Assembly (NCBI GenBank): GCA_009908855.1
Contig: JAAAOM010000048.1
Location: 1 to 64,000, forward strand
Origin: Bacteroidota bacterium
GTDB lineage: Bacteria; Bacteroidota; Bacteroidia; Bacteroidales; JAAAOM01
Direction of reading: 5' to 3'
Length of the DNA: 64,000 nt
In this document: positions 1-8,799 of the stretch, one piece after another
How the letters are laid out: each line of letters begins with the position of its first letter
How positions within the stretch are numbered: position 1 is the stretch's first letter
Translations under genes and position numbers: made by a program
Notes under the pieces: generated by a model
Databases searched by the model: none
The model's input: the letters and a program-made list of their open reading frames with translations, nothing else
Told to the model about the DNA's origin: nothing

Positions 1-939
1 CAACGCGTTGATTACCTGGCCGTAGCATTTGCTGATGAAGGCGTTGAACTGCGAAAATCAGGCATTACCGCACCCATTTTGGTGATGAACCCTTCAGGAC
101 TGGACTTTCAGACCATTGTAGATCATCACCTGGAACCCGAAATTTATTCATTGCGCATGCTAAAAGAATGGATTGGTTTTTTGAAAAAAACAACTATACA
201 TCCCTGGCCGGTACATATCAAAATTGATACCGGTATGCACAGACTTGGCTTTGTGCCGGATGAAGCGGATGCGTTGATAGAAATACTGCAATCGACAAAG
301 GAAATCAACGTTAAATCGGTTTTCACCCATCTGGCCGCTACCGATATGCCCCAACATGATGATTTTACAGCACAGCAAGTATCACTTTTCCGGCATGTTA
401 ACAGTCGCCTTACCCGTGTACTGAAAGAAAAGCCATTATTACATGTATTGAATTCAGCGGGTATTGAACGCTTTCATAATTACCAGTTTGATATGGTGCG
501 TTTAGGCATCGGGTTGTATGGCGTTTCGGTAAGAGATGAGAATCTCATCCGGGATATTAGTCGGTTAAAAACACATATTTCACAAATAAAAAATGTAAAA
601 TCAACTGAAACTGTTGGTTATAGCCGAAATGGAAAAGTTAAGAAAGATTCGGTTATTGCCATACTGCCGATCGGGTATGCCGATGGTATCCATCGCCAAC
701 TGGGTAATGGCATCGGGCAATTTTGGCTCAACGGACACCGGGTAAAAACAGTCGGTAATATTTGCATGGATATGTGTATGATTGATATCACAGGCATTGA
801 AGCACAGGAAGGTGATGAAGTGGTAATCTTCGGCCCGGAAAATCCAATAACCCGATTGGCCGGACAGATGGACACCATTCCCTATGAAATTCTTACAAGT
901 ATTTCATCGCGCGTAAAAAAAGTATACTTTCACGAATAA
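1..939 (+). CDS. alr: Alanine racemase, C-terminal part (5' end outside window)
   Basis: PLP-dependent racemase that makes D-alanine for peptidoglycan. The reading frame is open from base 1, so the N-terminus, including the PLP-binding lysine, is missing. Visible family motifs are IKIDTGMHRLGF (the conserved barrel strand), ETVGYSRNGK followed by IAILPIGYADG (the catalytic tyrosine region), GNICMDMCMIDIT (the C-terminal domain signature) and the usual ending ILTSISSRVKKVY. In many Bacteroidota this domain is the second half of a MurF-Alr fusion. Whether that is so here cannot be seen because the upstream part is cut off. The next gene begins 10 nt downstream on the same strand, so co-transcription with the glycosyltransferases is likely. 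Confidence 0.93.
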   Translation, partial: QRVDYLAVAFADEGVELRKSGITAPILVMNPSGLDFQTIVDHHLEPEIYSLRMLKEWIGFLKKTTIHPWPVHIKIDTGMHRLGFVPDEADALIEILQSTKEINVKSVFTHLAATDMPQHDDFTAQQVSLFRHVNSRLTRVLKEKPLLHVLNSAGIERFHNYQFDMVRLGIGLYGVSVRDENLIRDISRLKTHISQIKNVKSTETVGYSRNGKVKKDSVIAILPIGYADGIHRQLGNGIGQFWLNGHRVKTVGNICMDMCMIDITGIEAQEGDEVVIFGPENPITRLAGQMDTIPYEILTSISSRVKKVYFHE

Positions 940-949
940 ATTTCAAACA

Positions 950-1714
950 ATGCAGTCGCTTTCAGTAGTAATCATAACCTATAATGAAGAAAAAAACATT
1001 GCCCGTTGCCTAAACTCAGTGAAAGATATTGCAGATGAGATTGTTATTGTGGATTCATTTTCCACTGATAACACAAAAGAGGTATGCAAAGAATACGGTG
1101 TACGGTTTATTGAGCACACATTTGAAGGTTATATCGAGCAAAAAAACCGGGCTCGTATGCAGGCCAAACATGATTATGTATTATCGCTCGATGCCGACGA
1201 AGCCTTGTCGGATGAACTGATTAAAAATATCAAATCGCTCCGAAAACAAGGATTTACTAAAGATGGATATACTTTTAACCGACTCACAAATTATTGCGGT
1301 AAATGGGTTCGTCATACAGGCTGGTATCCGGATGTTAAACTGCGTTTATGGCACAAAGAAAAAGGACAATGGGAGGGCATGAACCCACATGATAAATTTC
1401 AGATGAAACCTGGCAGCAGCGTATCCCATGTGAAAGGAGATATGCTACATTACTCCTATCACAGCATGAATCAGCACCTGACACAAATGGTGACATTCGC
1501 CCAAATTTCAGCAGAATCTAAATTTCGAAAAGGGAAAAAAACGAGCTTATTCCTTCTTTTAATCAGACCCTGGTTTATTTTTATAAAAAAATATTTTTTA
1601 AAAAAAGGTTTTCTGGATGGCTATTACGGATTTGTTATTAGTGTATTAACGGCCTACGGGACTTTCCAGAAAGATATTTTACTTCGCGAGATGCACAAGC
1701 AGGCAACAAAATGA
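950..1714 (+). CDS. Family 2 glycosyltransferase (LPS core type)
   Basis: A 254-residue GT-A fold glycosyltransferase. The N-terminus LSVVIITYNEEKNIARCL is the classical GT2 nucleotide-sugar binding start, and the DxD-like motif is LSLDADE around residues 80-86. It resembles the WaaE/KdtX-like enzymes that decorate the lipopolysaccharide inner core, including the central WYPDVKLRLW segment and a basic, hydrophobic C-terminal stretch (about residues 200-240) that may sit on the inner membrane. Its stop overlaps the start of the next glycosyltransferase by 4 nt (ATGA), which implies translational coupling. The sugar donor and acceptor cannot be determined from sequence. A role in LPS or other envelope glycans is inferred from the family and from the paired glycosyltransferase. 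Confidence 0.85.
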   Translation: MQSLSVVIITYNEEKNIARCLNSVKDIADEIVIVDSFSTDNTKEVCKEYGVRFIEHTFEGYIEQKNRARMQAKHDYVLSLDADEALSDELIKNIKSLRKQGFTKDGYTFNRLTNYCGKWVRHTGWYPDVKLRLWHKEKGQWEGMNPHDKFQMKPGSSVSHVKGDMLHYSYHSMNQHLTQMVTFAQISAESKFRKGKKTSLFLLLIRPWFIFIKKYFLKKGFLDGYYGFVISVLTAYGTFQKDILLREMHKQATK

Positions 1715-2784
1715 ACATAATATTATTTAATACCGAAAAAAACTGGGGTGGTGGTGAAAAATGGTATGCTGATGTATATCAGATGTTGGAACAAAACGGA
1801 CATAACACCAACGTTTTCACCCATACAAACAGCAAACTGGCCGAACAGTTGCAAAAGAAACGGGCACCGGTATGCAAGGTTAAAATTGGCAACCTGAGTT
1901 TTCTGAACCCAATTATTATCCATAAACTCAAACAGCAATTTAAATTATTGCGTGCCGATGCCATTATTTTAAATTTATCATCAGACCTTAAAACAGCCGG
2001 TAGAGCAGCCAGGAAAGCAGGGATTAAAAAAATCATCTATCGTCGCGGAAGCGCCAAACCCATTAAAAACAGCCTCTTCAACCGTTGGTTATTCAAGCAC
2101 ATCGTAACCCATATTATTGCTAATTCACAACAAACCAAAAAAACCATTCTGGCAGAAAATCCGCATTTATTTCCCAAAGATAAAATTAAAGTTATTTATA
2201 ATGGTATTGATGAAAAGCAAATACTACCCTACGCATCAAAAAGGCAAGGATCAAGCATCATTTTGGGCAATGCCGGCCGTTTATCACCCGAAAAAGGCCA
2301 TGAGCGATTGTTAAAAGTTGCCAGGGAACTTAAAAATATGGGGTTTCCTTTTCAGCTGCTCATAGCCGGCACAGGCCCGCTTGAAAAAGACCTGAAAGTA
2401 CTCAGGAACAGATATGGATTAAAAAACCATGTCCGGTTTGAAGGATTTACACATAATTTCACAGGGTTCCTTTCTTCCATCGATATTTTTGTGCTTACCT
2501 CGCTTTATGAAGGCTTTGGCTATGTAATTATCGAAGCTATGGCCGCTGGTATACCGGTGATAGCATTTGATATCGGTACAACAACTGAAATAATCGAACA
2601 CGATAAAACCGGGTATATTGTTGAGAATAACAACATTCAACAAATGAGCAACCTGCTTAAACACCTGATCGAAAATCCCCGGAAACGTTATGAAATGGGT
2701 GAAGCTGCCAAAATAAAAGTCCGTGAAAAATTTTCTTTAAATGAAATGTACAACCAGCTATTGACGGTTTTGAATATTGTCTAA
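1711..2784 (+). CDS. Family 4-type (GT-B) glycosyltransferase
   Basis: A 357-residue GT-B glycosyltransferase. The N-terminus has the acceptor-side loop NTEKNWGGGEKW. The C-terminal Rossmann domain starts near GNAGRLSPEKGHERLL (about residue 185) and includes LLIAGTGPLEKDL and the EX7E-type donor-binding motif EGFGYVIIEAMAAGIPVI (about residues 268-285). Such retaining enzymes transfer a nucleotide-activated sugar to lipid-linked or LPS acceptors at the cytoplasmic face of the inner membrane. It overlaps the preceding GT2 gene by 4 nt, so the two probably act on the same glycan. No signal peptide or membrane segment is evident. Substrate unknown. Confidence 0.85.
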   Translation: MNIILFNTEKNWGGGEKWYADVYQMLEQNGHNTNVFTHTNSKLAEQLQKKRAPVCKVKIGNLSFLNPIIIHKLKQQFKLLRADAIILNLSSDLKTAGRAARKAGIKKIIYRRGSAKPIKNSLFNRWLFKHIVTHIIANSQQTKKTILAENPHLFPKDKIKVIYNGIDEKQILPYASKRQGSSIILGNAGRLSPEKGHERLLKVARELKNMGFPFQLLIAGTGPLEKDLKVLRNRYGLKNHVRFEGFTHNFTGFLSSIDIFVLTSLYEGFGYVIIEAMAAGIPVIAFDIGTTTEIIEHDKTGYIVENNNIQQMSNLLKHLIENPRKRYEMGEAAKIKVREKFSLNEMYNQLLTVLNIV

Positions 2785-2795
2785 TTTTCAATCTC

Positions 2796-2826
2796 TTGAC
2801 AATAACAATTTTCTTTACTAACTTTC
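2796..2826 (+). promoter_or_regulatory. Candidate Bacteroidota promoter for the XylF-like gene
   Basis: TTG at 2796-2798 is followed after 20 nt by TAACTTTC at 2819-2826, close to the Bacteroidota pattern TTTG-N19-TAnnTTTG. It lies 30 nt before the likely ATG at 2856 and after the stop of the glycosyltransferase operon. The final G of the -7 element is replaced by C, so support is moderate. Confidence 0.35.
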
Positions 2827-2855
2827 AGTAAAATCCACTTTATCATTTGCCTTTT

Positions 2856-3851
2856 ATGCAATGCCGAAGATACATATATCTTTTTGTCGCTATTGCGTTA
2901 TGCATTGGGTGCACAAAATCAACCAAAATCGGAATATTATTTGACACCGATAACGGTGAACGATGGGTAAATGATAAAGAACGGCTAACCAAACAAATTC
3001 TGCAACATAATGCCCGACCATATTATTTCGATTCCGACGGAACCCATAAATCACAACTGGAACAATTAAAATATCTTATCGAAGAAGGAATCAGTCTGTT
3101 GATTATTGTTGCAGCGGATTTGAACAAAGCGTCTGAAATAGTGCAGCTTGCAAATAAACATGAAATAATGGTTATTGCCTACGACCGGCTAATTAAAAAC
3201 TGCATGCCCGATTTTTACATTTCATTCGACAATATTGAAGTGGGAAAAATGCAGGCCGGTTATCTTACAAAAGTTTCTCCTGATGGTAATTATGCGTTGA
3301 TTGGAGGGGCTACGTCCGACAATAATTCGTATTTATTAAGAATTGGTCAGTTGAATGTTTTACAGTCAGATAAACACAATGACCACATAAAAATTGTCTA
3401 TGACCAACTGGTAGACGAGTGGTCGGCACAAGAAGGGTATGAGCACATGATAGCATGTTTACAAAAAAACACAAATATTGACGCGGTACTTGCCGCCAAT
3501 GATGAATTGGCCGATGGCGCTATTCAGGCACTCAAAGAATCTGGTTTGGCCAAACCGGTTTATATAAGCGGACAGGATGCTACACTTCAGGGTTGCCGTA
3601 ATATATTACAAGGGTATCAAACCATGACGGTATACAAACCCATTGAAATAATTGTTGACTCCACTATTTCAGTGGCGTTCGATTTGCTGGAAGGCAATTT
3701 TAATAAAGACCGTTATAATACCATTTATAATGGCAAAAGCCTGATTCCGTCGTTGCTTATTGACCCGGTTTTGGTTCATAAAGATAACATCGATTCAACT
3801 GTACTTAAAAAGGGATATATTGATCCGACCGAATTATATAAGGGCTTGTGA
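2856..3851 (+). CDS. XylF-like sugar-binding lipoprotein, orphan
   Basis: A periplasmic binding protein of the ABC sugar-binding type 1 family, closest in motif to D-xylose-binding XylF: VIAYDRLIKN, then YISFDNIEVGKMQAGYL, then AANDELADGAIQALKESG and YISGQDATLQGCRNI. About 331 residues. The frame also opens at TTG 2847, but ATG 2856 gives a clean lipoprotein signal: basic MQCRR, a hydrophobic core and a lipobox-like LCIGC ending around residue 17. No ABC permease or ATPase gene is nearby, since neighbours are a glycosyltransferase upstream and an AGCS symporter downstream. It may therefore act as a sensor subunit, or with a transporter encoded elsewhere. The ligand is inferred only from family membership; C5 sugars are plausible but unproven. 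Confidence 0.75.
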   Translation: MQCRRYIYLFVAIALCIGCTKSTKIGILFDTDNGERWVNDKERLTKQILQHNARPYYFDSDGTHKSQLEQLKYLIEEGISLLIIVAADLNKASEIVQLANKHEIMVIAYDRLIKNCMPDFYISFDNIEVGKMQAGYLTKVSPDGNYALIGGATSDNNSYLLRIGQLNVLQSDKHNDHIKIVYDQLVDEWSAQEGYEHMIACLQKNTNIDAVLAANDELADGAIQALKESGLAKPVYISGQDATLQGCRNILQGYQTMTVYKPIEIIVDSTISVAFDLLEGNFNKDRYNTIYNGKSLIPSLLIDPVLVHKDNIDSTVLKKGYIDPTELYKGL

Positions 3852-3976
3852 TACATTTATGACCGCAAACACAATAACCCGATATTATTTTTTGAATTAA
3901 TTATTGTATACCTTGCAAACCTCAACCATGAATTTTAAATTAAAAACTTTATCTTTAGTGCCAAACAGCAAGCTCT

Positions 3977-5644
3977 ATGCAGAAATTCTATGAAGTTTTA
4001 GGTGTAATTGATAGTTATTTAGGGGGGCACGAATGGTTTATACTACTATTATTGGGAACCGGATTGTTTTTTACAATATATTTAAAATTCCCTCAGATAC
4101 GATATTTTAAACATGCCCTTCGGGTAGTGCGTGGTAAATATGACAACCCAAATGATGAAGGTGACACTTCCCATTTTCAGGCATTGTCCACTGCGCTTTC
4201 AGGCACGGTAGGTACAGGCAATATTGCCGGTGTAGCATTGGCGGTTCATGTTGGGGGACCTGCTGCAGTTTTCTGGATGTTAGTAACCGCCTTTTTAGGT
4301 ATGACAACCAAGTTTGTTGAAGTAACCTTATCACATAAATATCGTGAAAAAGCCAGCGACGGAACGATGGCAGGCGGACCGATGTACTACATGAAAAATC
4401 GCCTGAATATGAAATGGCTGGCAGTTATATTTGCGATAGCCACCATTTTTTCATCATTCGGAACGGGTAATCTGCCACAGGTCAACAATATTGCTGAATC
4501 GATCCATGCCAGCTTCGGCATAAACAACGCCCTCACCGGAGCCGTACTTGCTGTATTACTGGGCCTTGTAATTATTGGCGGTATACGGCGCATTGCCAAA
4601 GTTACCGAGCGATTGGTACCATTCATGGCTGTTGTTTACATCATTGGTGCATTTTCAGTACTTATTTATAACTATAATAACCTGCTTCCTGCCATTGCCT
4701 CCATTTTTACCGATGTATTTACAGGCAGTGCTGCAACAGGCGGTTTCCTGGGTGCAACGGTAGGTTGGGCGATAAACCGGGGTGTGAACCGGGGTTTATT
4801 TTCCAATGAAGCCGGGCAAGGATCGGCACCTATTGCCCATGCATCAGCACGCACAAAAGAGCCAGTGTCCGAAGGTATGGTTGCTATTCTTGAGCCTTTT
4901 ATTGACACAATTGTTATTTGCACCATTACTGCACTTGTACTTCTGTCTTCAGGGGTTTGGAAGGATAAATTGCACAATGAGTTTCATGATGCAGAGTTTG
5001 TGATACTGGAAGGTGTTTATTCAGAAGAAAACCCTGATGACCTGGAAAAATTGAATAAATACCTGGTTGGTGATACCACATTACAAACTTTTACCGGCGA
5101 AATTGAAATTTCACTTGCCACCGTTGTAAGTGATGTTACTATTATACATAGTCGCAGTATTGCTGAAGAGGTACAAATCTATAAAAAAGGCAAACGACTT
5201 ATTAAAGGGCATGTACCAATAAAAAACGGTAAACCTTCCAGTCTGCGAAACGAATATAAATTTGTTGGAAAAAGCTTAATTCACAGCTCCCCACTTACTA
5301 CCGAGGCGTTTAAAAGAAGTCATCTGGGTAACTGGGGACAATACATTGTTGCTATCGGGTTGCTGTTGTTTGCGTTCAGCACAGCCATTTCCTGGTCCTA
5401 CTACGGCGACCGTGCCGTTACCTTTCTGGTGGGTACAAAGTACCTGAATTTATATCGCCTGATTTATATCATTGGCTTTTTCCTGGCCTCATTTACCGAC
5501 ACCAAAATTGTTTGGGCCATTTCGTATGTAACCATTGCTTTAATGACTATTCCAAACCTGATTGGTATTCTTATATTGCACAAGGAAATGAGAAGTACAG
5601 TCCGCGATTACTGGAGTCGTTACAAGAATAATCGGTTAAAATAG
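3977..5644 (+). CDS. AGCS-family sodium:alanine symporter with extra soluble insertion
   Basis: An inner-membrane Na+/amino acid symporter (alanine or glycine type). Signature segments include [18 protein letters not shown] (about residues 73-90), [25 protein letters not shown] and [17 protein letters not shown], all typical of the family. The protein is 555 residues, about 100 longer than usual. The extra length is a hydrophilic block at about residues 330-448, between the segment ending LVLLSSGVW and the final helices that resume at [10 protein letters not shown]. The block is rich in charged residues and beta-type patterns and, by topology, probably forms a separate domain on one face of the membrane. 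The gene stands alone. The following gene is convergent, with a 20-nt gap. Transport of alanine is inferred from the family. Confidence 0.85.
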   Translation: MQKFYEVLGVIDSYLGGHEWFILLLLGTGLFFTIYLKFPQIRYFKHALRVVRGKYDNPNDEGDTSHFQALSTALSGTVGTGNIAGVALAVHVGGPAAVFWMLVTAFLGMTTKFVEVTLSHKYREKASDGTMAGGPMYYMKNRLNMKWLAVIFAIATIFSSFGTGNLPQVNNIAESIHASFGINNALTGAVLAVLLGLVIIGGIRRIAKVTERLVPFMAVVYIIGAFSVLIYNYNNLLPAIASIFTDVFTGSAATGGFLGATVGWAINRGVNRGLFSNEAGQGSAPIAHASARTKEPVSEGMVAILEPFIDTIVICTITALVLLSSGVWKDKLHNEFHDAEFVILEGVYSEENPDDLEKLNKYLVGDTTLQTFTGEIEISLATVVSDVTIIHSRSIAEEVQIYKKGKRLIKGHVPIKNGKPSSLRNEYKFVGKSLIHSSPLTTEAFKRSHLGNWGQYIVAIGLLLFAFSTAISWSYYGDRAVTFLVGTKYLNLYRLIYIIGFFLASFTDTKIVWAISYVTIALMTIPNLIGILILHKEMRSTVRDYWSRYKNNRLK

Positions 5645-5664
5645 AAAAATTTGATCCATTCTGA

Positions 5665-6312
5665 TTAACCATTTGTAATAAATGGCATTTCTTTAATGTA
5701 TTTACCATGCAGGCAATCATCAAGCATGAACTGTGCCAGGTCGGCCCTGGTAAGTTTAATACCGTTTACCGTTCCGACATACCCGACCTCCCGGTGGCCA
5801 ATGGCAGGTTTATCCGTTAATACAGGAGCCCGCACAATGGTCCAATCCAGATTGGTTTGTCTTATAATATCAGCATGCCTTATGCCATCCAATAAAGCAT
5901 TTTTGGCACCCTTACCTGCTATATTTTTCATGATAAACACCACAAGATTATCCATAAACTTTGGTTTATCATGTTCCTGATCTCTGACACCCCCACCAGT
6001 TAATGAAATTAACCTTTTAATACCATGAATTTGCATGGATTTTACTATATAATCAGTTGCTTTTGACTGAAGGTCCTCCGGAGAACCTTTCACATGCCCT
6101 AAAAGGCTTACCACCACATCACATCCCAAAATGGTGTCGTTTACTTTCGCTTCATTCAGCACATCGCCCTCAATGATACTAAGATTTGTATGTGTATTTT
6201 CAATTTTGGCCGGATTCCGCACCAATGCTTTTATGTTCATGTCATTTTCAAGAGCTCGCTCAAGAAATATTTTTCCGGTTCTTCCTGAGGCACCAAACAA
6301 TGCTATTGTCAT
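5665..6312 (-). CDS. NAD(P)H-binding atypical SDR (NmrA-like) protein
   Basis: A 215-residue Rossmann-fold protein of the NAD(P)H-binding/NmrA-like atypical SDR group. The N-terminus MTIALFGASGRTGKIFLERAL carries the GxxGxxG dinucleotide motif (residues 7-13), followed by ALVRNPAKIE, which usually contacts the NADP phosphate through Arg. A second conserved region is DVVVSLLGHVKG (about residues 65-76). Relatives include flavin/biliverdin reductase-like and ubiquinone-type reductases, so no substrate is proposed. It is a single gene convergent with the AGCS symporter. The start is fixed by the dinucleotide motif at residue 7. The promoter described at 6316-6346 would place transcription initiation almost on the start codon. 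Confidence 0.8.
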   Translation of the reverse strand: MTIALFGASGRTGKIFLERALENDMNIKALVRNPAKIENTHTNLSIIEGDVLNEAKVNDTILGCDVVVSLLGHVKGSPEDLQSKATDYIVKSMQIHGIKRLISLTGGGVRDQEHDKPKFMDNLVVFIMKNIAGKGAKNALLDGIRHADIIRQTNLDWTIVRAPVLTDKPAIGHREVGYVGTVNGIKLTRADLAQFMLDDCLHGKYIKEMPFITNG

Positions 6313-6315
6313 TTA

Positions 6316-6346
6316 TAAATATATTTTAATTTGACTGAATAACAAA
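6316..6346 (-). promoter_or_regulatory. Bacteroidota-type promoter of the NAD(P)H-binding protein gene
   Basis: On the minus strand, TTTG (complement of 6343-6346) is followed by exactly 19 nt and then TATATTTA (complement of 6316-6323). This matches TTTG-N19-TAnnTTTG except for the last base. The -7 box ends only 3 nt before the ATG at 6312, so the transcript would be nearly or fully leaderless. The rest of the 180-nt gap up to recA holds no gene; it includes a run of nine C at 6474-6482. Confidence 0.5.
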
Positions 6347-6494
6347 TTGAATACAAGTCTGTTCAGTTATTAATATAATTTACTGACCCATGCTGTTTGG
6401 CGAAGCCTTTATGATATTATTAGGCACAGTTTGTTAAATATGAAAGGTGATGAGATTCCAAAACGAATAATTACCCCCCCCCGAAAAACAATTA

Positions 6495-7523
6495 CTACGC
6501 TTCAGCCACTGTACCATTAAGCGCTTCAATGATCTTACCTTCTAATTGGTCGGCCAGTTCAGGGTTATCTTCAATCAGCTTTTTAACTGCATCACGACCC
6601 TGTCCGAGTTTTGTCTCACCATAGCTGAACCACGACCCGGCTTTTTTAATGATATTATGATCCACACCTAAATCAATGATTTCTCCTGTTCTGGAAATAC
6701 CTTCACCGTACATAATATCAAACTCTGCTTTTTTGAATGGCGGTGCCAGCTTATTTTTCACAATTTTAACACGTGTTCGGCTACCCATAATATCTTCACC
6801 GTCTTTAATCTGACTGGTACGTCGGATGTCAACCCGTAATGAAGCATAAAATTTCAGGGCATTACCACCGGTTGTGGTTTCGGGGTTTCCAAACATCACC
6901 CCTATTTTTTCACGAAGTTGATTGATAAAAATACAGGTGGTATTGGTACGGTTAATATTGGCCGTTAATTTTCTCAATGCCTGAGACATCAACCGTGCCT
7001 GCAACCCCATCTTGGAATCACCCATTTCACCTTCAATTTCTGCCTTCGGGGTAAGAGCAGCAACTGAATCGATTACCACAATATCCAACGCACCTGAACG
7101 AATCAGGTGATCGGCTATTTCAAGGGCCTGTTCGCCGTTATCCGGTTGTGAAATTAAAAGGTTTTCAAGGTCTACACCCAGTTTGCCGGCATAAAACCGG
7201 TCAAAAGCATGCTCAGCATCGATAAACGCTGCTACACCGCCGTTTTTTTGCGCTTCGGCAATGGCATGTATGGCCAGGGTTGTTTTACCTGAGGATTCCG
7301 GTCCGTATATCTCCACTACCCTGCCTCGTGGATAACCACCTATACCCAGGGCATAATTTAAAGCAATGGAACCACTGGAAATGGCTGGCACATCCTCAAC
7401 CTGGGCGTCGCCCATACGCATGATGGTCCCTTTTCCATAGCTTTTTTCAATTTTATCAAGGGTTAATTGTAGCGCTTTAAGTTTTTCCTTGTTATTGGCT
7501 TCTTTGGTTTGTTCCTTTTCCAT
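6495..7523 (-). CDS. recA: Recombinase RecA
   Basis: DNA strand-exchange protein for homologous recombination and SOS co-protease activity in the cytoplasm. At 342 residues it has the normal length. Walker A is [11 protein letters not shown] (about residues 74-84), Walker B is [12 protein letters not shown], and the L2 region includes [20 protein letters not shown] with the family signature [14 protein letters not shown] nearby. The short N-terminal extension before the ATPase core is normal for Bacteroidota. It sits 12 nt behind bcp on the same strand, so the two are probably co-transcribed. No LexA-type operator was recognised upstream. The gene is intact and ordinary. Confidence 0.98.
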   Translation of the reverse strand: MEKEQTKEANNKEKLKALQLTLDKIEKSYGKGTIMRMGDAQVEDVPAISSGSIALNYALGIGGYPRGRVVEIYGPESSGKTTLAIHAIAEAQKNGGVAAFIDAEHAFDRFYAGKLGVDLENLLISQPDNGEQALEIADHLIRSGALDIVVIDSVAALTPKAEIEGEMGDSKMGLQARLMSQALRKLTANINRTNTTCIFINQLREKIGVMFGNPETTTGGNALKFYASLRVDIRRTSQIKDGEDIMGSRTRVKIVKNKLAPPFKKAEFDIMYGEGISRTGEIIDLGVDHNIIKKAGSWFSYGETKLGQGRDAVKKLIEDNPELADQLEGKIIEALNGTVAEA

Positions 7524-7535
7524 AGTTTATGAGGG

Positions 7536-8003
7536 TTAGTTTAGGCCCAGCTTTTTTAATATCTGGGCTGAATGATTTTTAGTATCTACACGTTTTATGA
7601 CCTGTTCAACCTTTCCTTCTTCATCAATAATGTATGTGGTGCGCTTCACACCTGTAACAATCTTGCCATACATATTTTTTTCTCCCCATGCCCCGTATTG
7701 GGTCATAATCTTTTTATCCGAATCGGGTAATAAGTGAAAAGGTAAATTGTACTTATCAGCAAATGATGCATGGGAACTATCATCATCCGGACTAATGCCG
7801 ATCACTTCAATTCCACGACTGGTTAAATCCTTGTAGTTATCCCTTAAGTTGCAGGCCTCGGCAGTGCAACCTGGTGTATCATCTTCGGGATAAAAATACA
7901 CAACCACTTTTTTGCCTTTTAACGCTTCCAACGAAACAGTTTCACCTTTTTGATTTTTACCACTGAATAACGGAGCCTTTGCACCTTTTTCTAAATATGC
8001 CAT
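7536..8003 (-). CDS. bcp: Thioredoxin-dependent thiol peroxidase, Bcp/PrxQ type
   Basis: A peroxiredoxin that reduces hydroperoxides using thioredoxin. At 155 residues it has the family's usual size. The active site PGCTAEACNLRD contains both the peroxidatic Cys and, five residues later, the second Cys of the two-cysteine PrxQ subclass. Other family segments are KGKKVVVYFYPEDDTPGC just before it and the conserved GVKRTTYIIDEEGKV near the C-terminus. It lies directly upstream of recA, with 12 nt between them, so peroxide defence and DNA repair appear to share a transcript. Cytosolic, with no signal peptide. Confidence 0.95.
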   Translation of the reverse strand: MAYLEKGAKAPLFSGKNQKGETVSLEALKGKKVVVYFYPEDDTPGCTAEACNLRDNYKDLTSRGIEVIGISPDDDSSHASFADKYNLPFHLLPDSDKKIMTQYGAWGEKNMYGKIVTGVKRTTYIIDEEGKVEQVIKRVDTKNHSAQILKKLGLN

Positions 8004-8118
8004 AATTTAATAATGAATTTGTAAAGTTAAACATTCAACCGCACCGTGTGAAACAAATGGGTTTATATCTTTCAATTGTTTATTAACAGCCATGACATAA
8101 GGTTGTTTAATGCCAGAA

Positions 8119-8784
8119 TTAATAAGGTTTTACGGCCCTGAGCATTTCTCTTTTGCCAGGCGGGCCAGGTAGCCTTTCAACCCGAAATCCAACATTTTCC
8201 ATCGTCCTTCTGACATTCCCTTTGGCACAATAGGTGGTAAGTAATCCGTTTGGCATCAAAAAATCATACATTCTTAAAAAAACTTCATGGGTCCATAATT
8301 CCGGTTGTTTTTCAGGTGCGAAAGCGTCAAAATAAATAACATGCACCCGAAAATCAGATTTCAAATCATTTATATCTGCATTGATTTTTGTAAGACTGAA
8401 ATATTTAGTAATTGCAACCGCTTTTTCCCAGGGCGTTGAATGAATTTGATTGAATAAATATGCTATGTTTGGCTGATGAATATGTTGTACATAATTGAGT
8501 TGCTCAATCAAACAACTTTCAACCGGGTATTTTTCCAGTGCTATATAGTTAACATGTTTCCTGTTCTTTTCGGCTTCCAAAATCGTTAACAAAGCATTTA
8601 AACCAGTGCCTAACCCCATTTCTAAAATGGTTATCGGGTCACCTTCAAAAGCATAATATCCCTGTTGGATAAAAACATGCATCGACTCGCTTATGGCACC
8701 GTGAGTAGAATGATAATGCTCATTAAGGTGAGGCACATAAAATGTAGCGGAACCGTCGCGTGTAATTTTAAGCTGTTTTTCCAT
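8119..8784 (-). CDS. mnmD: tRNA mnm5s2U34 methyltransferase MnmD
   Basis: A stand-alone SAM-dependent methyltransferase equivalent to the methyltransferase half of MnmC. It completes the 5-methylaminomethyl-2-thiouridine modification at the wobble position of certain tRNAs. SAM motif I is EMGLGTGLNALLT (about residues 55-67). The family hallmark YFDAFAPEKQPELW (about residues 150-163) and the C-terminal LTTYCAKGNVRRTM plus GPPGKREMLRA are all present. There is no FAD oxidase domain, as usual outside Proteobacteria. It is transcribed divergently from dinB with a very short shared gap (15 nt between the farthest possible starts). Confidence 0.9.
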   Translation of the reverse strand: MEKQLKITRDGSATFYVPHLNEHYHSTHGAISESMHVFIQQGYYAFEGDPITILEMGLGTGLNALLTILEAEKNRKHVNYIALEKYPVESCLIEQLNYVQHIHQPNIAYLFNQIHSTPWEKAVAITKYFSLTKINADINDLKSDFRVHVIYFDAFAPEKQPELWTHEVFLRMYDFLMPNGLLTTYCAKGNVRRTMENVGFRVERLPGPPGKREMLRAVKPY

Positions 8785-8799
8785 AATTTAGCCTGCTGA

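Noticed and set aside
6474-6482. Run of nine C near the end of recA
   Set aside because: It is outside any coding frame and could be a normal homopolymer or a sequencing artefact; no phase-variable gene is attached.
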